NCBI GenBank assembly: GCA_030698395.1
Contig: JAUYKW010000022.1
Location: forward strand, 1-37,071
DNA length: 37,071 bases
Reading direction: 5' to 3'
DNA from: a bacterium
Lineage (GTDB): Bacteria > Patescibacteriota > Patescibacteriia > UBA9570
Program-made: the position numbers and the translations under genes
Notes under the pieces: model-generated
Databases searched by the model: none
What the model was told of the DNA's origin: nothing
What the model saw: only the letters and a program-made list of their open reading frames with translations
In this document: one piece after another, positions 1 through 9,338 of the stretch
How the letters are laid out: each line of letters opens with the position of its first letter
How positions within the stretch are numbered: position 1 is the stretch's first letter

Positions 1-1424
1 CTTGCTTTTTGAATTCCTGAGGCCATCTGAGGTGCCACAACATCTAATAATTGAACATCATTTCTTGAAAAGGTTTCACCTGATAACTTTTGTGAAAGCA
101 CAAGTATGCTAACAAGCTGTTGATCTGTTGTAATAGGAACAATACAATAAATATTATTTGCCTCAAATAAAATCCTTATTTGTGTATATTTAATTAAAAT
201 GGACCGCTCATTTGCAAGCGCAACTTTACGATCTAACTCATCAAGCAGAAGCACTGAATCCGTCTTCATAAGCTCAGACACTAAGTACGAGTTTGCTGAT
301 ATTGATATTGAATTATCTTTATTCCCACTTACTGTATATGGCACATATACATCATCTTTTGGCAAGAGAACCCTTACAGATTCAATACGTAAATCCCGTT
401 GCAGAGTTATACTAAATCTGCTTATCAAGCCAGTCAGTTGAATTTCTTCATTAATCACATCGGAAAGTTCCTTTGTAACAACAGGATAATTAATTGCTGC
501 TTTAAAAAATATTTTATCTGTAACCTTTGCTAATAAACTCTTTGCTGGATCTAGTATTAAAACGACAAAAAGAGATGAGAGAATTAAAATGCCGATCTGT
601 ATAATTTGTGATTCACTGGAAAAATATGTCGAAGTTAAAAATGTAACCAATACAAAAAGTGCTGAGATAAGCACACTTAATATCGTGTACGCTATTGAAC
701 GAGATAGTACAAAACGAATTTCTAATAATCTCAGCTTTATTATAGTATACGCAGTTAATCCTAAAAAAATCAAAGTATATAGTGGTGAAAAAGATACAAA
801 AGTTGCATCAGAAATTAACGCCACAGGAAGAACTAAGGTAAATAAAATCAAACTAAACATTAAAATGATTCCTAATAAAATAAAACTAATCTGCATACGT
901 GCTACACCAGTTGCTTTTTTCAATTTAATAATCAATAAACGCACCGAAGAACTGATGGAAATAATTACATAAAGAACAAAAATAGGAAGGCCATACCCAG
1001 GAACAGGAGATGGAAAATTATCAACCAGATCAATCGACGTAAATGCATAAGGTGAAATAGTTACAAGCATAACTAATCCAGTAATAGACAAAATAACTAT
1101 TAAGTTACCCATGCCAATATCAAACTTACCTTTGGGGATAGAATATGAAAAAAAATATACAAATAAACAAAGTGGTACGGCAAAAAATATTGTTAATCTG
1201 ATCCATATAAGACTTGTACTAACAAAAACTGACAACAATGAAGCATAAGATACAAACAACCATAAAAATATTATTATACTCAATAGAAAAAATATCCTAT
1301 TTGATGCACCCTTTGGGTTGTGTTTCAAAACCAAATAACCTAACCATAAATTAGCTAGCCCAGTACTAACAAATAAAAAGAAACCTACAGATGATATTGA
1401 CTGTGTTAAAACGAGTAGATCCAT
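1..1424 (-). CDS. Membrane sensor protein, N-terminal multi-TM (histidine-kinase 7TM-like) plus GAF-like domain; truncated at the left window edge
   Basis: Not in the ORF track because it runs off the window. Reverse translation from ATG at 1424 gives MDLLVLTQSISSVGFFLFVSTGLANLWLGYLVLKHNPKG... with several hydrophobic helices, ending ...FSRNDVQLLDVVAPQMASGIQKA, like the end of a GAF domain before a kinase core. Frame checked open at 1-60. Confidence 0.75.
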   Translation of the reverse strand, partial: MDLLVLTQSISSVGFFLFVSTGLANLWLGYLVLKHNPKGASNRIFFLLSIIIFLWLFVSYASLLSVFVSTSLIWIRLTIFFAVPLCLFVYFFSYSIPKGKFDIGMGNLIVILSITGLVMLVTISPYAFTSIDLVDNFPSPVPGYGLPIFVLYVIISISSSVRLLIIKLKKATGVARMQISFILLGIILMFSLILFTLVLPVALISDATFVSFSPLYTLIFLGLTAYTIIKLRLLEIRFVLSRSIAYTILSVLISALFVLVTFLTSTYFSSESQIIQIGILILSSLFVVLILDPAKSLLAKVTDKIFFKAAINYPVVTKELSDVINEEIQLTGLISRFSITLQRDLRIESVRVLLPKDDVYVPYTVSGNKDNSISISANSYLVSELMKTDSVLLLDELDRKVALANERSILIKYTQIRILFEANNIYCIVPITTDQQLVSILVLSQKLSGETFSRNDVQLLDVVAPQMASGIQKA

Positions 1425-1749
1425 TTATTTAATTCTATTTTTTTAGTTGTTATTATTAAGTGTAATGCCCAGTACACACATTGCCTTCACTGTTATGTCA
1501 ACAAAGCTATTCATCGGCCAACCACTGTTATGCCTTAACAATTTTGTAAGTACGTGCCTCAGTCTTATTAAACAACATTAAACCCATTACTTACTCTATG
1601 AACTTAAAAACTCAGTCTTTAATGGCAAACTCCTCAACAGATCTAGCATATCAAATTTACCACCCTTAGACAATACCTTACTTGCAGTAGAAACAAATCA
1701 ATTATTCACTGTAGATAAGAAAGCATGAATAATGTTAAAAGCAAAGCAT

Positions 1750-2100
1750 TTATAATAATTGAAAAAAAATACGGTGATTTTTAACATTACAGATTTTGAA
1801 TCTTTTTTTATTTGCAACAGTTGATGTAGTGATAACATCATTGGTAAATGCTTTTACTAGCTCCAATTCAATAGCAATACGCAATGACTCAGATAATTCT
1901 TTGGTTAAAAACTTTATATTACATGGAGAAAGAGTGCATACATTATCTGATTTATAATTTACGTATTTTATAACCACTGAACAATCAAGTAAAAGAATAA
2001 TATTTTCTAATAGCAAAGTACAATCTAGTACTATTTACTCTACCGTCGATCTCCTCCTCGACATACTATCTACAACACCAAGAGTAGTTGCATTTTGCAT
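1750..2100 (-). pseudogene. Possible degraded PAS-like/sensor fragment with in-frame TAA
   Basis: 88-aa ORF (LLENIILLLDCSVVIKYVN...) resembles a PAS N-terminus. The same frame extends upstream across a TAA to MQNATTLGVVDSMSRRRSTVE. Confidence 0.3.
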
Positions 2101-2175
2101 TGTTTTAACTAAAATAACACTAAACATAGCATTGTATAAAGTATACAATAAAACGTTTTTGTAATAAAAGAAAAA

Positions 2176-3699
2176 TTACTTAATATTTTCTTGCTTCTTA
2201 ACCCATTTCTGTTTAACTCCCGACTTAAAGTATGCTGGATCCTCATAACGCCAAAACTTAAGTCTAGGTACTGCCCGATCTTTTAAATAAGTATGCAGTT
2301 CTTTATATTCTGCATTACGCTCATACAAATTAGTCATTATATTTTTTAACAACGACTCTTCTAACTCAACTGTTTTTTCAACATCTTGTTTAAGTTCAAC
2401 ATTAACTTCAAGATATTGATCATGATTATCATCAAATTTTGTTTCAAGCGTAAATTTACCGGTCACAAAATCTAAAAATTCATTCTGCATCATAACTTCA
2501 CGAATATTTTCAGGATAGATTTGCAGACCATATAAGGTTGTAACAAAATCACTTCTCTCAAAAAGATACACAAACGGCAATTTCCTTATACTTTCACTAA
2601 TGCCTAGTTCATCAGCCTTCTTTTCGGCATCTACACCAATTTCATCCAATGCTTTAGTTGCGTCATCATAAGAAAAAATACCTCCTTGATCTCCTATTGC
2701 ATATCTAATAAGAGGAATAGCGTTGTCACCTGTTAATAGTAGTTCTCCATCAGCAGCTTCGAAATTAATAAATAGTGGATTATATTGTGCTAATGTTGGA
2801 GTCTTATGCGTAGCAGAAAATAGGTTAGAAAACAACTCATCATTTTTCAATGCTAATGATCTGAGAAAGATAGTAAATGGAGTTTCCGAACCCATAGCTC
2901 CTAAATCAGCAGAACCGTAGATATTCATTGTATCTAAATACTTGTTCTTTACATGAGCAGTATCAGATAAATAATCTCTAAATTGATCATTAAACCCTTC
3001 AGCTGCAAATAAAAGGCGTAAGTTTAGTATTTCCAAATTTATACCCTTGCTTACTGCTTCATCAATAATATCTTTAACAAAAGGAGGGTAACCAATTAAA
3101 ATTGTCTGCGCATAATTTGGCGCCAACTTTGTTAATGTATTAAGTATCTGTTGCTTATTAATTCCTGGCGTAATAATAGACATAGAATAATCACCCTCAA
3201 AACCAGCAATTTCAAAGGCCTTATACGTTATTAACCCACCAATCCAAACCCCCATACTAAAACCATTTATAACAAGAATAGGTCCAGAATTACCATGAGA
3301 CGAATTATCGATAAATTCACGCAACATAACAGAATATTGCCAATCTAATTGCATGGTTCTTTTAAAATAGAATGGTTCACCAGTTGAGCCAGAAGTTGAA
3401 GTTATGACCGACACTCCATCCATTTTTCCATCCCAACCCAATGCCTCCATTGGATATTGCTTAAGATAGGTTTTTTTATCCATAATAGGCAAAGTCTGAA
3501 AATCTTCCCACGTCCTAATCTGTCCTACTTTAACATCATTTCTCTGTAAAAAATCTTTATATGCAGGTACTCGCTTTGCAGCTTCATGAAAAATCTTAAG
3601 AGCGCGCTCTCTACCTTTCTCTACCCAAATATCACTATTCCAACTTTGTGTAACTTTCCGGATTTCTTCTGCTGAATATGATTCTAAAATATTGGACAC
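2176..3699 (-). CDS. PaaK/LuxE-like adenylate-forming ligase
   Basis: 507 aa; ATP-binding motif TSTSGSTGEPFYFKR, NIYGSADLGAMGSETP, LLLTGDNAIPLIRYAIGDQGG, typical of phenylacetate-CoA ligase-like enzymes. Confidence 0.85.
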   Translation of the reverse strand: MSNILESYSAEEIRKVTQSWNSDIWVEKGRERALKIFHEAAKRVPAYKDFLQRNDVKVGQIRTWEDFQTLPIMDKKTYLKQYPMEALGWDGKMDGVSVITSTSGSTGEPFYFKRTMQLDWQYSVMLREFIDNSSHGNSGPILVINGFSMGVWIGGLITYKAFEIAGFEGDYSMSIITPGINKQQILNTLTKLAPNYAQTILIGYPPFVKDIIDEAVSKGINLEILNLRLLFAAEGFNDQFRDYLSDTAHVKNKYLDTMNIYGSADLGAMGSETPFTIFLRSLALKNDELFSNLFSATHKTPTLAQYNPLFINFEAADGELLLTGDNAIPLIRYAIGDQGGIFSYDDATKALDEIGVDAEKKADELGISESIRKLPFVYLFERSDFVTTLYGLQIYPENIREVMMQNEFLDFVTGKFTLETKFDDNHDQYLEVNVELKQDVEKTVELEESLLKNIMTNLYERNAEYKELHTYLKDRAVPRLKFWRYEDPAYFKSGVKQKWVKKQENIK

Positions 3700-3709
3700 A
3701 ATACTATAA

Positions 3710-4759
3710 TTATAAAAAAATTGATTCTGCTAATTGATCAGCTACATAACTAGTTGAACGATTCTGCTCACGAGCAAGTTGACTAATTTTTTTAACTGTC
3801 TCATGCACACCATCAATTCGTTTTAAAACTCGAACTTTATTATAGCCACCTTCCTCTAATTCATCAACAACGTTAATTAATCCACCACAATTAGCAACAT
3901 AATCAACAATATATAAAATATTTTTCTCAAACAAACTTTCACCAACCTCTTTCTTGCTTAATTGTCTATTTGCCGCACCACAAATTATCTTAGCTTTCAT
4001 TTGAGAAACATCATCTAAACTTAACTCATTACTTAACGCACAAGGAGCATAAATATCTATATCCAATTGTTTAATCTTATCATTGTCTACAGGTATTACA
4101 GTAGGCACAAGTTGTAATAATTTCTGAATTGCATCTTCTTTAATGTCAGATACATAAATCTCAGACTTATCATTACTTAATAAACGTGCTAATTCACCTC
4201 CGACCTTACCTACACCCTTAATTGCAATCTTTTTTCCACTTAAATCACTCGAACCATCAAGTTCCATCACTGCCGTTTGCATAGAATAATAAGTACTCAA
4301 TGAAGCATATGGTGAAGGATCGCCTGCTTTTTCACTATGTCCAATAAAAAACGGACATGTTTTAAGCATATACTGAACATCGGCTTCGCTAATCCCAACA
4401 TCTTCGCCAGTATAAAATTGTCCATCAAGATAATTTATCACTTCAGCATAAGCTGATAACAACTCTGGAGTCTTAATTTTGTCAGGATCACCCATTATAA
4501 CTGCTTTCCCACCACCGTAAGGTACTCCAGAGATAGCACACTTATATGTCATCGCCTTGGACAAACCAAGTACATCTGCTAAAGCTTCGTCTTCAGATGC
4601 ATAAGGAAACATACGTGTTCCACCAACTGCTGGTCCTAAATTTGTATTATGAATAGCAAGAAAACCAATTAACCCACTAGCCTCATCAGTAAATTTAATA
4701 ACCTTTTCATGATTTGAAAATTCTTCCAAAGCTATATTGTCTAAATTTGTTATATTCAT
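3710..4759 (-). CDS. Glu/Leu/Phe/Val-type amino acid dehydrogenase (leucine dehydrogenase-like)
   Basis: 349 aa; VGGTRMFPY, MTYKCAISGVPYGGGKAVI, TGEDVGISEADV, KGVGKVGGELARLL, ICGAANRQL, NCGGLINV. Confidence 0.9.
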   Translation of the reverse strand: MNITNLDNIALEEFSNHEKVIKFTDEASGLIGFLAIHNTNLGPAVGGTRMFPYASEDEALADVLGLSKAMTYKCAISGVPYGGGKAVIMGDPDKIKTPELLSAYAEVINYLDGQFYTGEDVGISEADVQYMLKTCPFFIGHSEKAGDPSPYASLSTYYSMQTAVMELDGSSDLSGKKIAIKGVGKVGGELARLLSNDKSEIYVSDIKEDAIQKLLQLVPTVIPVDNDKIKQLDIDIYAPCALSNELSLDDVSQMKAKIICGAANRQLSKKEVGESLFEKNILYIVDYVANCGGLINVVDELEEGGYNKVRVLKRIDGVHETVKKISQLAREQNRSTSYVADQLAESIFL

Positions 4760-4762
4760 AAT

Positions 4763-5875
4763 CTATATAATTTGATCCATGTTAAATGTATACCTTCCGG
4801 ACGGAACATCCTTTTTATTTAAAATGCCCCTGATAAAATAAGTTAAGACTGCTCCACGCAATAAAGAACACTCTGCAAGTTGTGGTATACCAATAATACT
4901 CTTGCCTATTGCATCGAATGATTCTTTTAATCTATCAACTAAATACTCCTCTCCAACAAAATCCTTGCATAATTGTGTGAACTCTTTTAAATCAGATTTC
5001 TTAAACGCCGGTGAAATAATTTTCTTCATTACATCTGGTTTCAAATGCCCATTTAATATTTCTAAATCGACCTCTATATCATAACGTTCAATATCAATAA
5101 TAATATTTGAACCATTACCAGTAACCATAATTACTGGAATCTTATTTTCTTTTGCCAATTCACGTATTTTAATCTTCAACTTGAGTGCATCCATCTCTTC
5201 CACAATAATATCCAATTTAGGTTCTAATAAAAATTTTTCAATATTTTCTTCATTGAGACCGCTGTCAAAAATATCTATATTGCCATATGGATTTATTTCA
5301 TATACCTGCTGTGCTGTTAATGTTGCTTTGTTAATACCAATGTTACTAATACTTGCACGAAATCGATTTAAGTTCGACATCGAAAACTCATCATTATCGG
5401 CAAACTTCATATTTTCACAACCTCCTTCTAGAGCAACACACGTGGCAGCTGAATTTCCTACATTAAGTCCAACAAAACCAACTAGTGAATTTTTAAAAAC
5501 ATCTTGTTCTTCCTGCGTAATTAACAATTTGTTTCTAGATGTATGTAACTCATAATAATCTCGTTCATCAAGAATATGTACTAATTTTCCTGTCCACGGA
5601 AAATAAACCCATTTACCATCATAAAGTTTTACTTTAGATTTAGAATTATTCTCTTTTACTTCTGCCTTTAATGCATGTGGATTACGAATTAATACTAATT
5701 CATCGAACTGCGATTGATATGAATCAATTACGTTTCTAACTTTACCGGCTTCGATAAGCTCATCAACCTTTTTTTGGTCACCTTCTATAGACAAATCAAA
5801 TATTAACGGTTCAACTAATGAGGAATCATTATCTTTAATTGATAACTCTTGTAACCTCTCAAATAATATATTCAT
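4763..5875 (-). CDS. ThiF/E1-like adenylyltransferase, resembling the ThiF part of Rv1355c-type proteins
   Basis: 370 aa; VGFVGLNVGNSAATCVALEGGCENMKFADNDEFSMSNLNRFR, then VEEMDALKLKIKIRELAKENKIPVIMVT. No CXXC zinc motif pair seen. Confidence 0.85.
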   Translation of the reverse strand: MNILFERLQELSIKDNDSSLVEPLIFDLSIEGDQKKVDELIEAGKVRNVIDSYQSQFDELVLIRNPHALKAEVKENNSKSKVKLYDGKWVYFPWTGKLVHILDERDYYELHTSRNKLLITQEEQDVFKNSLVGFVGLNVGNSAATCVALEGGCENMKFADNDEFSMSNLNRFRASISNIGINKATLTAQQVYEINPYGNIDIFDSGLNEENIEKFLLEPKLDIIVEEMDALKLKIKIRELAKENKIPVIMVTGNGSNIIIDIERYDIEVDLEILNGHLKPDVMKKIISPAFKKSDLKEFTQLCKDFVGEEYLVDRLKESFDAIGKSIIGIPQLAECSLLRGAVLTYFIRGILNKKDVPSGRYTFNMDQII

Positions 5876-5880
5876 ATCTT

Positions 5881-6918
5881 CTATACAGTAACTAGCTTTG
5901 ACTTTACTGGATGCCTTGGTGAAAATGAATCTACTGAATCTGCATAACCCACTGCAAATATAAAATGTGGGATTTTTTCTCCACCAATCACATTCTTAAC
6001 TTTTTTATGTACATCGCCAATTTCAAGTGAAGCAACATAGATTGATGTATTGAGGCCATTTTTATTAAAAAATAACATTAATCTTTCTGCCAATCGCCCG
6101 CTATTCAACCAATCCTCCTTACTATTTGTATCACTGGTGATTACGCAAAGGTATGGTGCAGATGAAATGACATCAGAACATAGCTTTCCTATTTTGTTAC
6201 CAATATTAACACTACGAATAATATAAGGTAACACTACTGATAAAGGTGTATTAACGCCTAATGAATATCCAGGCATTCCAGCCCGTTTACTAGTAAAATT
6301 ACTATTAATCCATTGCGACATTTCTTTTCTAAATAAAGGATCACGATATGCTTCTTTTACCGCGTCTGCTGTTAACTGGGAAATATCATTTATTTTTGTT
6401 TTATCCCTTATAAATTTAATTTGCATTCCAGCCGTATTATTCAATTGCACTGCTTCTTCTAAAAAGCTTAAAGGAACATTTTTATCTTTATATATACTAC
6501 GACTATTAAATCTATTTTTTATAGCGTTAAACAATCCATGAGGATCCTTTTTTATATTATCTTCAGAATCGATAAAAGCAACTTCAGCAACAGTATTACC
6601 ACCTTCTTTTACGTACTTATAACTACTATAAATACCAAAATGTTTTGCGGCCACAATAATGTTTTCCAGACAACACCCTAAACTTATAAATAAATCTCTC
6701 TTTTGTGGATCCCCATAAACAATATTAATATCTTCATTATATTCGAGATAACATTTATTATCTTGAACTCTAAATAACCACGGCTGACTATTATGTGTCG
6801 AAGGAGCAAGAACGGCATAATTTAAAACGAACTCTATCTTATCATCTAGAGTACCTAATTTATTAAATTCAGATGAATCAAGAGCTCGAACTTGTTTTTC
6901 ACTCTCCTTTCTAGACAT
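5881..6918 (-). CDS. Nitroreductase-family flavoprotein (Acg/Rv1355c C-terminal-like)
   Basis: 345 aa; NYAVLAPSTHNSQPWLFRV, RDLFISLGCCLENIIVAA, GRLAERLMLFFNKNGL. Confidence 0.85.
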   Translation of the reverse strand: MSRKESEKQVRALDSSEFNKLGTLDDKIEFVLNYAVLAPSTHNSQPWLFRVQDNKCYLEYNEDINIVYGDPQKRDLFISLGCCLENIIVAAKHFGIYSSYKYVKEGGNTVAEVAFIDSEDNIKKDPHGLFNAIKNRFNSRSIYKDKNVPLSFLEEAVQLNNTAGMQIKFIRDKTKINDISQLTADAVKEAYRDPLFRKEMSQWINSNFTSKRAGMPGYSLGVNTPLSVVLPYIIRSVNIGNKIGKLCSDVISSAPYLCVITSDTNSKEDWLNSGRLAERLMLFFNKNGLNTSIYVASLEIGDVHKKVKNVIGGEKIPHFIFAVGYADSVDSFSPRHPVKSKLVTV

Positions 6919-6950
6919 TTACTCCTAATCCATTAATAATAGGCTAAATT

Positions 6951-6969
6951 TATCATACTAAATATGATA
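6951..6969. promoter_or_regulatory. Operator-like palindrome TATCATA-CTAAA-TATGATA
   Basis: Perfect 7-bp arms with 5-bp spacer, immediately downstream of the predicted minus-strand -10 box. Confidence 0.55.
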
Positions 6970-6971
6970 CC

Positions 6972-6999
6972 ATTATACTGATTAAAAAAAATAATGCAA
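6972..6999 (-). promoter_or_regulatory. Predicted sigma70-type promoter of the nitroreductase-ThiF-LeuDH-PaaK unit
   Basis: Minus strand: -35 TTGCAT (6999..6994), 16-bp spacer, -10 TATAAT (6977..6972). Overlapped by dyad AATTCATT (6998..7005)/AATGAATT (7025..7032). Confidence 0.6.
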
Positions 7000-7049
7000 T
7001 TCATTTAGTTTTAATAACTATTGCAATGAATTAACATTATAAATTTTAC

Positions 7050-7598
7050 CTATTTTATACTTTTATTATAATCATCATCTGATTTTTTACTCTGCTTAAG
7101 AATTCCCCTAATAAATTCTGCTTTATTAATTTTTTTTGTCTCAGCAAGCCAAGTTAAGTAATTATCCAAGCTAGGTGTTAATCTTAACGTAAATTTTATA
7201 CTTGGAACCTCGCTCTCTTTATCTTCAATGACTTTTCGACTCAAAAAAATATGAATAACATCACTAATATTGGATTCCGTATATGATTTTATTTCTAATG
7301 ACTTTGGTATATTTTTTCGCCTTAGATGCGCCAAAATTTCTCTTGGTCTGTTATTTTTTTTATATAAACAAAGAGTCGGTTTCTGCAAAATTATTGCCTG
7401 AGCTAACACATAATGCATATCAGGAGACGTATCAGCAATATCAATAATTACCCCATCAACCCAATCAAGTACACTCAAAGCTTGTGGCTCTCCTACATAA
7501 ACATAAGCATCTTTAAAAGTTGTCCATACTTGGCAATTTTCATTTCGCGCAAAACTCGCAAAGTCTACACCAGTTTTATTAACAATAAATATTGTCAT
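7050..7598 (-). CDS. NDT-like Rossmannoid domain fused to a C-terminal ribbon-helix-helix domain
   Basis: 182 aa; VDGVIIDIADTSPDMHYVLAQAIILQKPTLCLYK resembles nucleoside 2-deoxyribosyltransferase-like folds. C-terminus IKFTLRLTPSLDNYLTWLAETKKINKAEFIRGILKQ is RHH-like. Confidence 0.65.
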   Translation of the reverse strand: MTIFIVNKTGVDFASFARNENCQVWTTFKDAYVYVGEPQALSVLDWVDGVIIDIADTSPDMHYVLAQAIILQKPTLCLYKKNNRPREILAHLRRKNIPKSLEIKSYTESNISDVIHIFLSRKVIEDKESEVPSIKFTLRLTPSLDNYLTWLAETKKINKAEFIRGILKQSKKSDDDYNKSIK

Positions 7599-8581
7599 AA
7601 ATCAAAAAATTCATCATGTTCAATATTCCAAAACAAATCTTTAAATTCCTTTACAGAAGCAGCTTTGTCAACACAAATCATCGTTTTTGCAACAACGGCC
7701 GGGAAGGTCGCATTACAAACATGAATTATATTTTCACCTACATTAACAACCTCACCGCTACTTAGTATTACAACAGGAATATTGGTTGGTAATTTGAGAA
7801 TCTTTGATATTGCGTATTCATTACATCCTAAAATAACAACCGCTTTCTTATTATCAATAATAGAATTAGGCATTTTTAAACTTGGATTTAAGTCAAAAAT
7901 ATCTATATCTGTCGAAAATGAAAAATCAACTGTTGGCTGTGAAACAAATCGCTTACTAGCTCCTGCTAATAACTTTATGCCTAATTGAATTTTAGCCACA
8001 TCGCTTTCCCCGAAAGATGCAAAAATATCAGCATCATTATAAACTGGCCTTATTGCTCTCACAGCACGCACGATTTTTGAACCATATGCAAGCAACACTC
8101 CACTGCAATCAGATAATGCTAATTGTATGGCAGACACTAAATTTGTCCGCAAACTCAATTCCCGATACCTCATCTGTTCCTCAGAGCTCAATGACAAACT
8201 GCTTTTTTGCAGATAATTTATCCATGATATACCGGTAAAAATAACTGGTTTTCCAATGCTATGTATACAAAACCTCATTAAACTTGCAACGTATTCTACA
8301 TTATCGCTACTGTGGATAATTACAAAACCGTCATAATCATCATAATCTCTCAATATCTCTTGGCCAATTTTTGAAACCATACCCCAATCAACGTCCACTC
8401 CATTGACATTATCAATGTAAACAATATCAACATCAGAAAGCAAACTAATTTCAATAAATGAAGAAAATAGTTTATCTAGTTTCTTATCACTATCCACACC
8501 TAATTGCGATAGACCGCCTGTATATATTATCTTAACTTTTTTTCTTTCCCCTTCACTTATCATAAACGAACTATACTGCAA
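7595..8581 (-). CDS. Asparaginase-family protein with divergent catalytic motifs
   Basis: 328 aa; IIYTGGLSQLG at the TGGTI position, DGFVIIHSSDNVEYVASLMRFCIHSIGKPVIFTG at the HGTDT...KPVVLTG region. Overlaps the next gene by 4 bp (ATGA). Confidence 0.7.
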   Translation of the reverse strand: MQYSSFMISEGERKKVKIIYTGGLSQLGVDSDKKLDKLFSSFIEISLLSDVDIVYIDNVNGVDVDWGMVSKIGQEILRDYDDYDGFVIIHSSDNVEYVASLMRFCIHSIGKPVIFTGISWINYLQKSSLSLSSEEQMRYRELSLRTNLVSAIQLALSDCSGVLLAYGSKIVRAVRAIRPVYNDADIFASFGESDVAKIQLGIKLLAGASKRFVSQPTVDFSFSTDIDIFDLNPSLKMPNSIIDNKKAVVILGCNEYAISKILKLPTNIPVVILSSGEVVNVGENIIHVCNATFPAVVAKTMICVDKAASVKEFKDLFWNIEHDEFFDL

Positions 8582-8627
8582 CCATATCAGTTGATCAAGG
8601 AATTTATATGATAATATTAGTGTGGAG

Positions 8628-9338
8628 CTACTTAAGAACAGTCAACTCCGCCTGATCTCCTAACCATCTCGGCTCACTGCTAGTTATTTCAACCATGTCC
8701 TCTATTCTAATCCCTCCCCAGCCTTTTTCATAGATGCCAGGCTCATTAGTAACAACTTCTCCTACCTGCAGGACACGTTCTCCTCTTTTGCTAGGAGTCA
8801 AAGATGGTGGTTGATGAATTGCCCTGCCAACACCATGTCCGAGGCCATGAATAAATAACTTATGATAATTTTTCTTTTTTAAATAATTCCGCGCAATGCT
8901 ATCAATCTTTTTACCAGACACCCCAGCCTTCATATATTTAAATGATCTCTTCTGTGCTGTAAGTACTGCATTGTAACGATTTAAGAATTTTGTGGTTGGC
9001 TTACCAAAAAAAAATGTTCTAGTGATGTCACCTCTCATGTCATTATATACCGCACCAGCATCAATTTTTATCATCTGACCATCTTTCAAACGACGTGATG
9101 TTGGAACATGATGAGGTTCTGCAGCACTTGGGCCAAACGCTGCAATAACTGGAAAAGCACGTTTCTCTGATCCATATTTCTGTAATAACCTACCCATTCT
9201 CCACGCAAGCTGCCTTTCATTAATACCCAGAACAATATATTTACTAATATCACGAAAAGCCGCGTGCGTTATTTTAGCTGCTTTACGAATAGCTGGTAAA
9301 TTATAACGCTTTGGATCAGCTTTTAAGCCAGGCTCCAT
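8628..9338 (-). CDS. M24 metallopeptidase (Xaa-Pro aminopeptidase-like catalytic domain)
   Basis: 236 aa; IDAGA, GDITRTF, HGLGHGVGRAIHQPP, VVTNEPGIY, GGIRIEDMVEIT: all five metal ligands apparent. Confidence 0.9.
   Translation of the reverse strand: MEPGLKADPKRYNLPAIRKAAKITHAAFRDISKYIVLGINERQLAWRMGRLLQKYGSEKRAFPVIAAFGPSAAEPHHVPTSRRLKDGQMIKIDAGAVYNDMRGDITRTFFFGKPTTKFLNRYNAVLTAQKRSFKYMKAGVSGKKIDSIARNYLKKKNYHKLFIHGLGHGVGRAIHQPPSLTPSKRGERVLQVGEVVTNEPGIYEKGWGGIRIEDMVEITSSEPRWLGDQAELTVLK

Noticed and set aside
199-972. Plus-strand ORFs of 80 and 127 aa
   Set aside because: They are antisense to a continuous minus-strand sensor frame; their translations look like reverse-strand artefacts.
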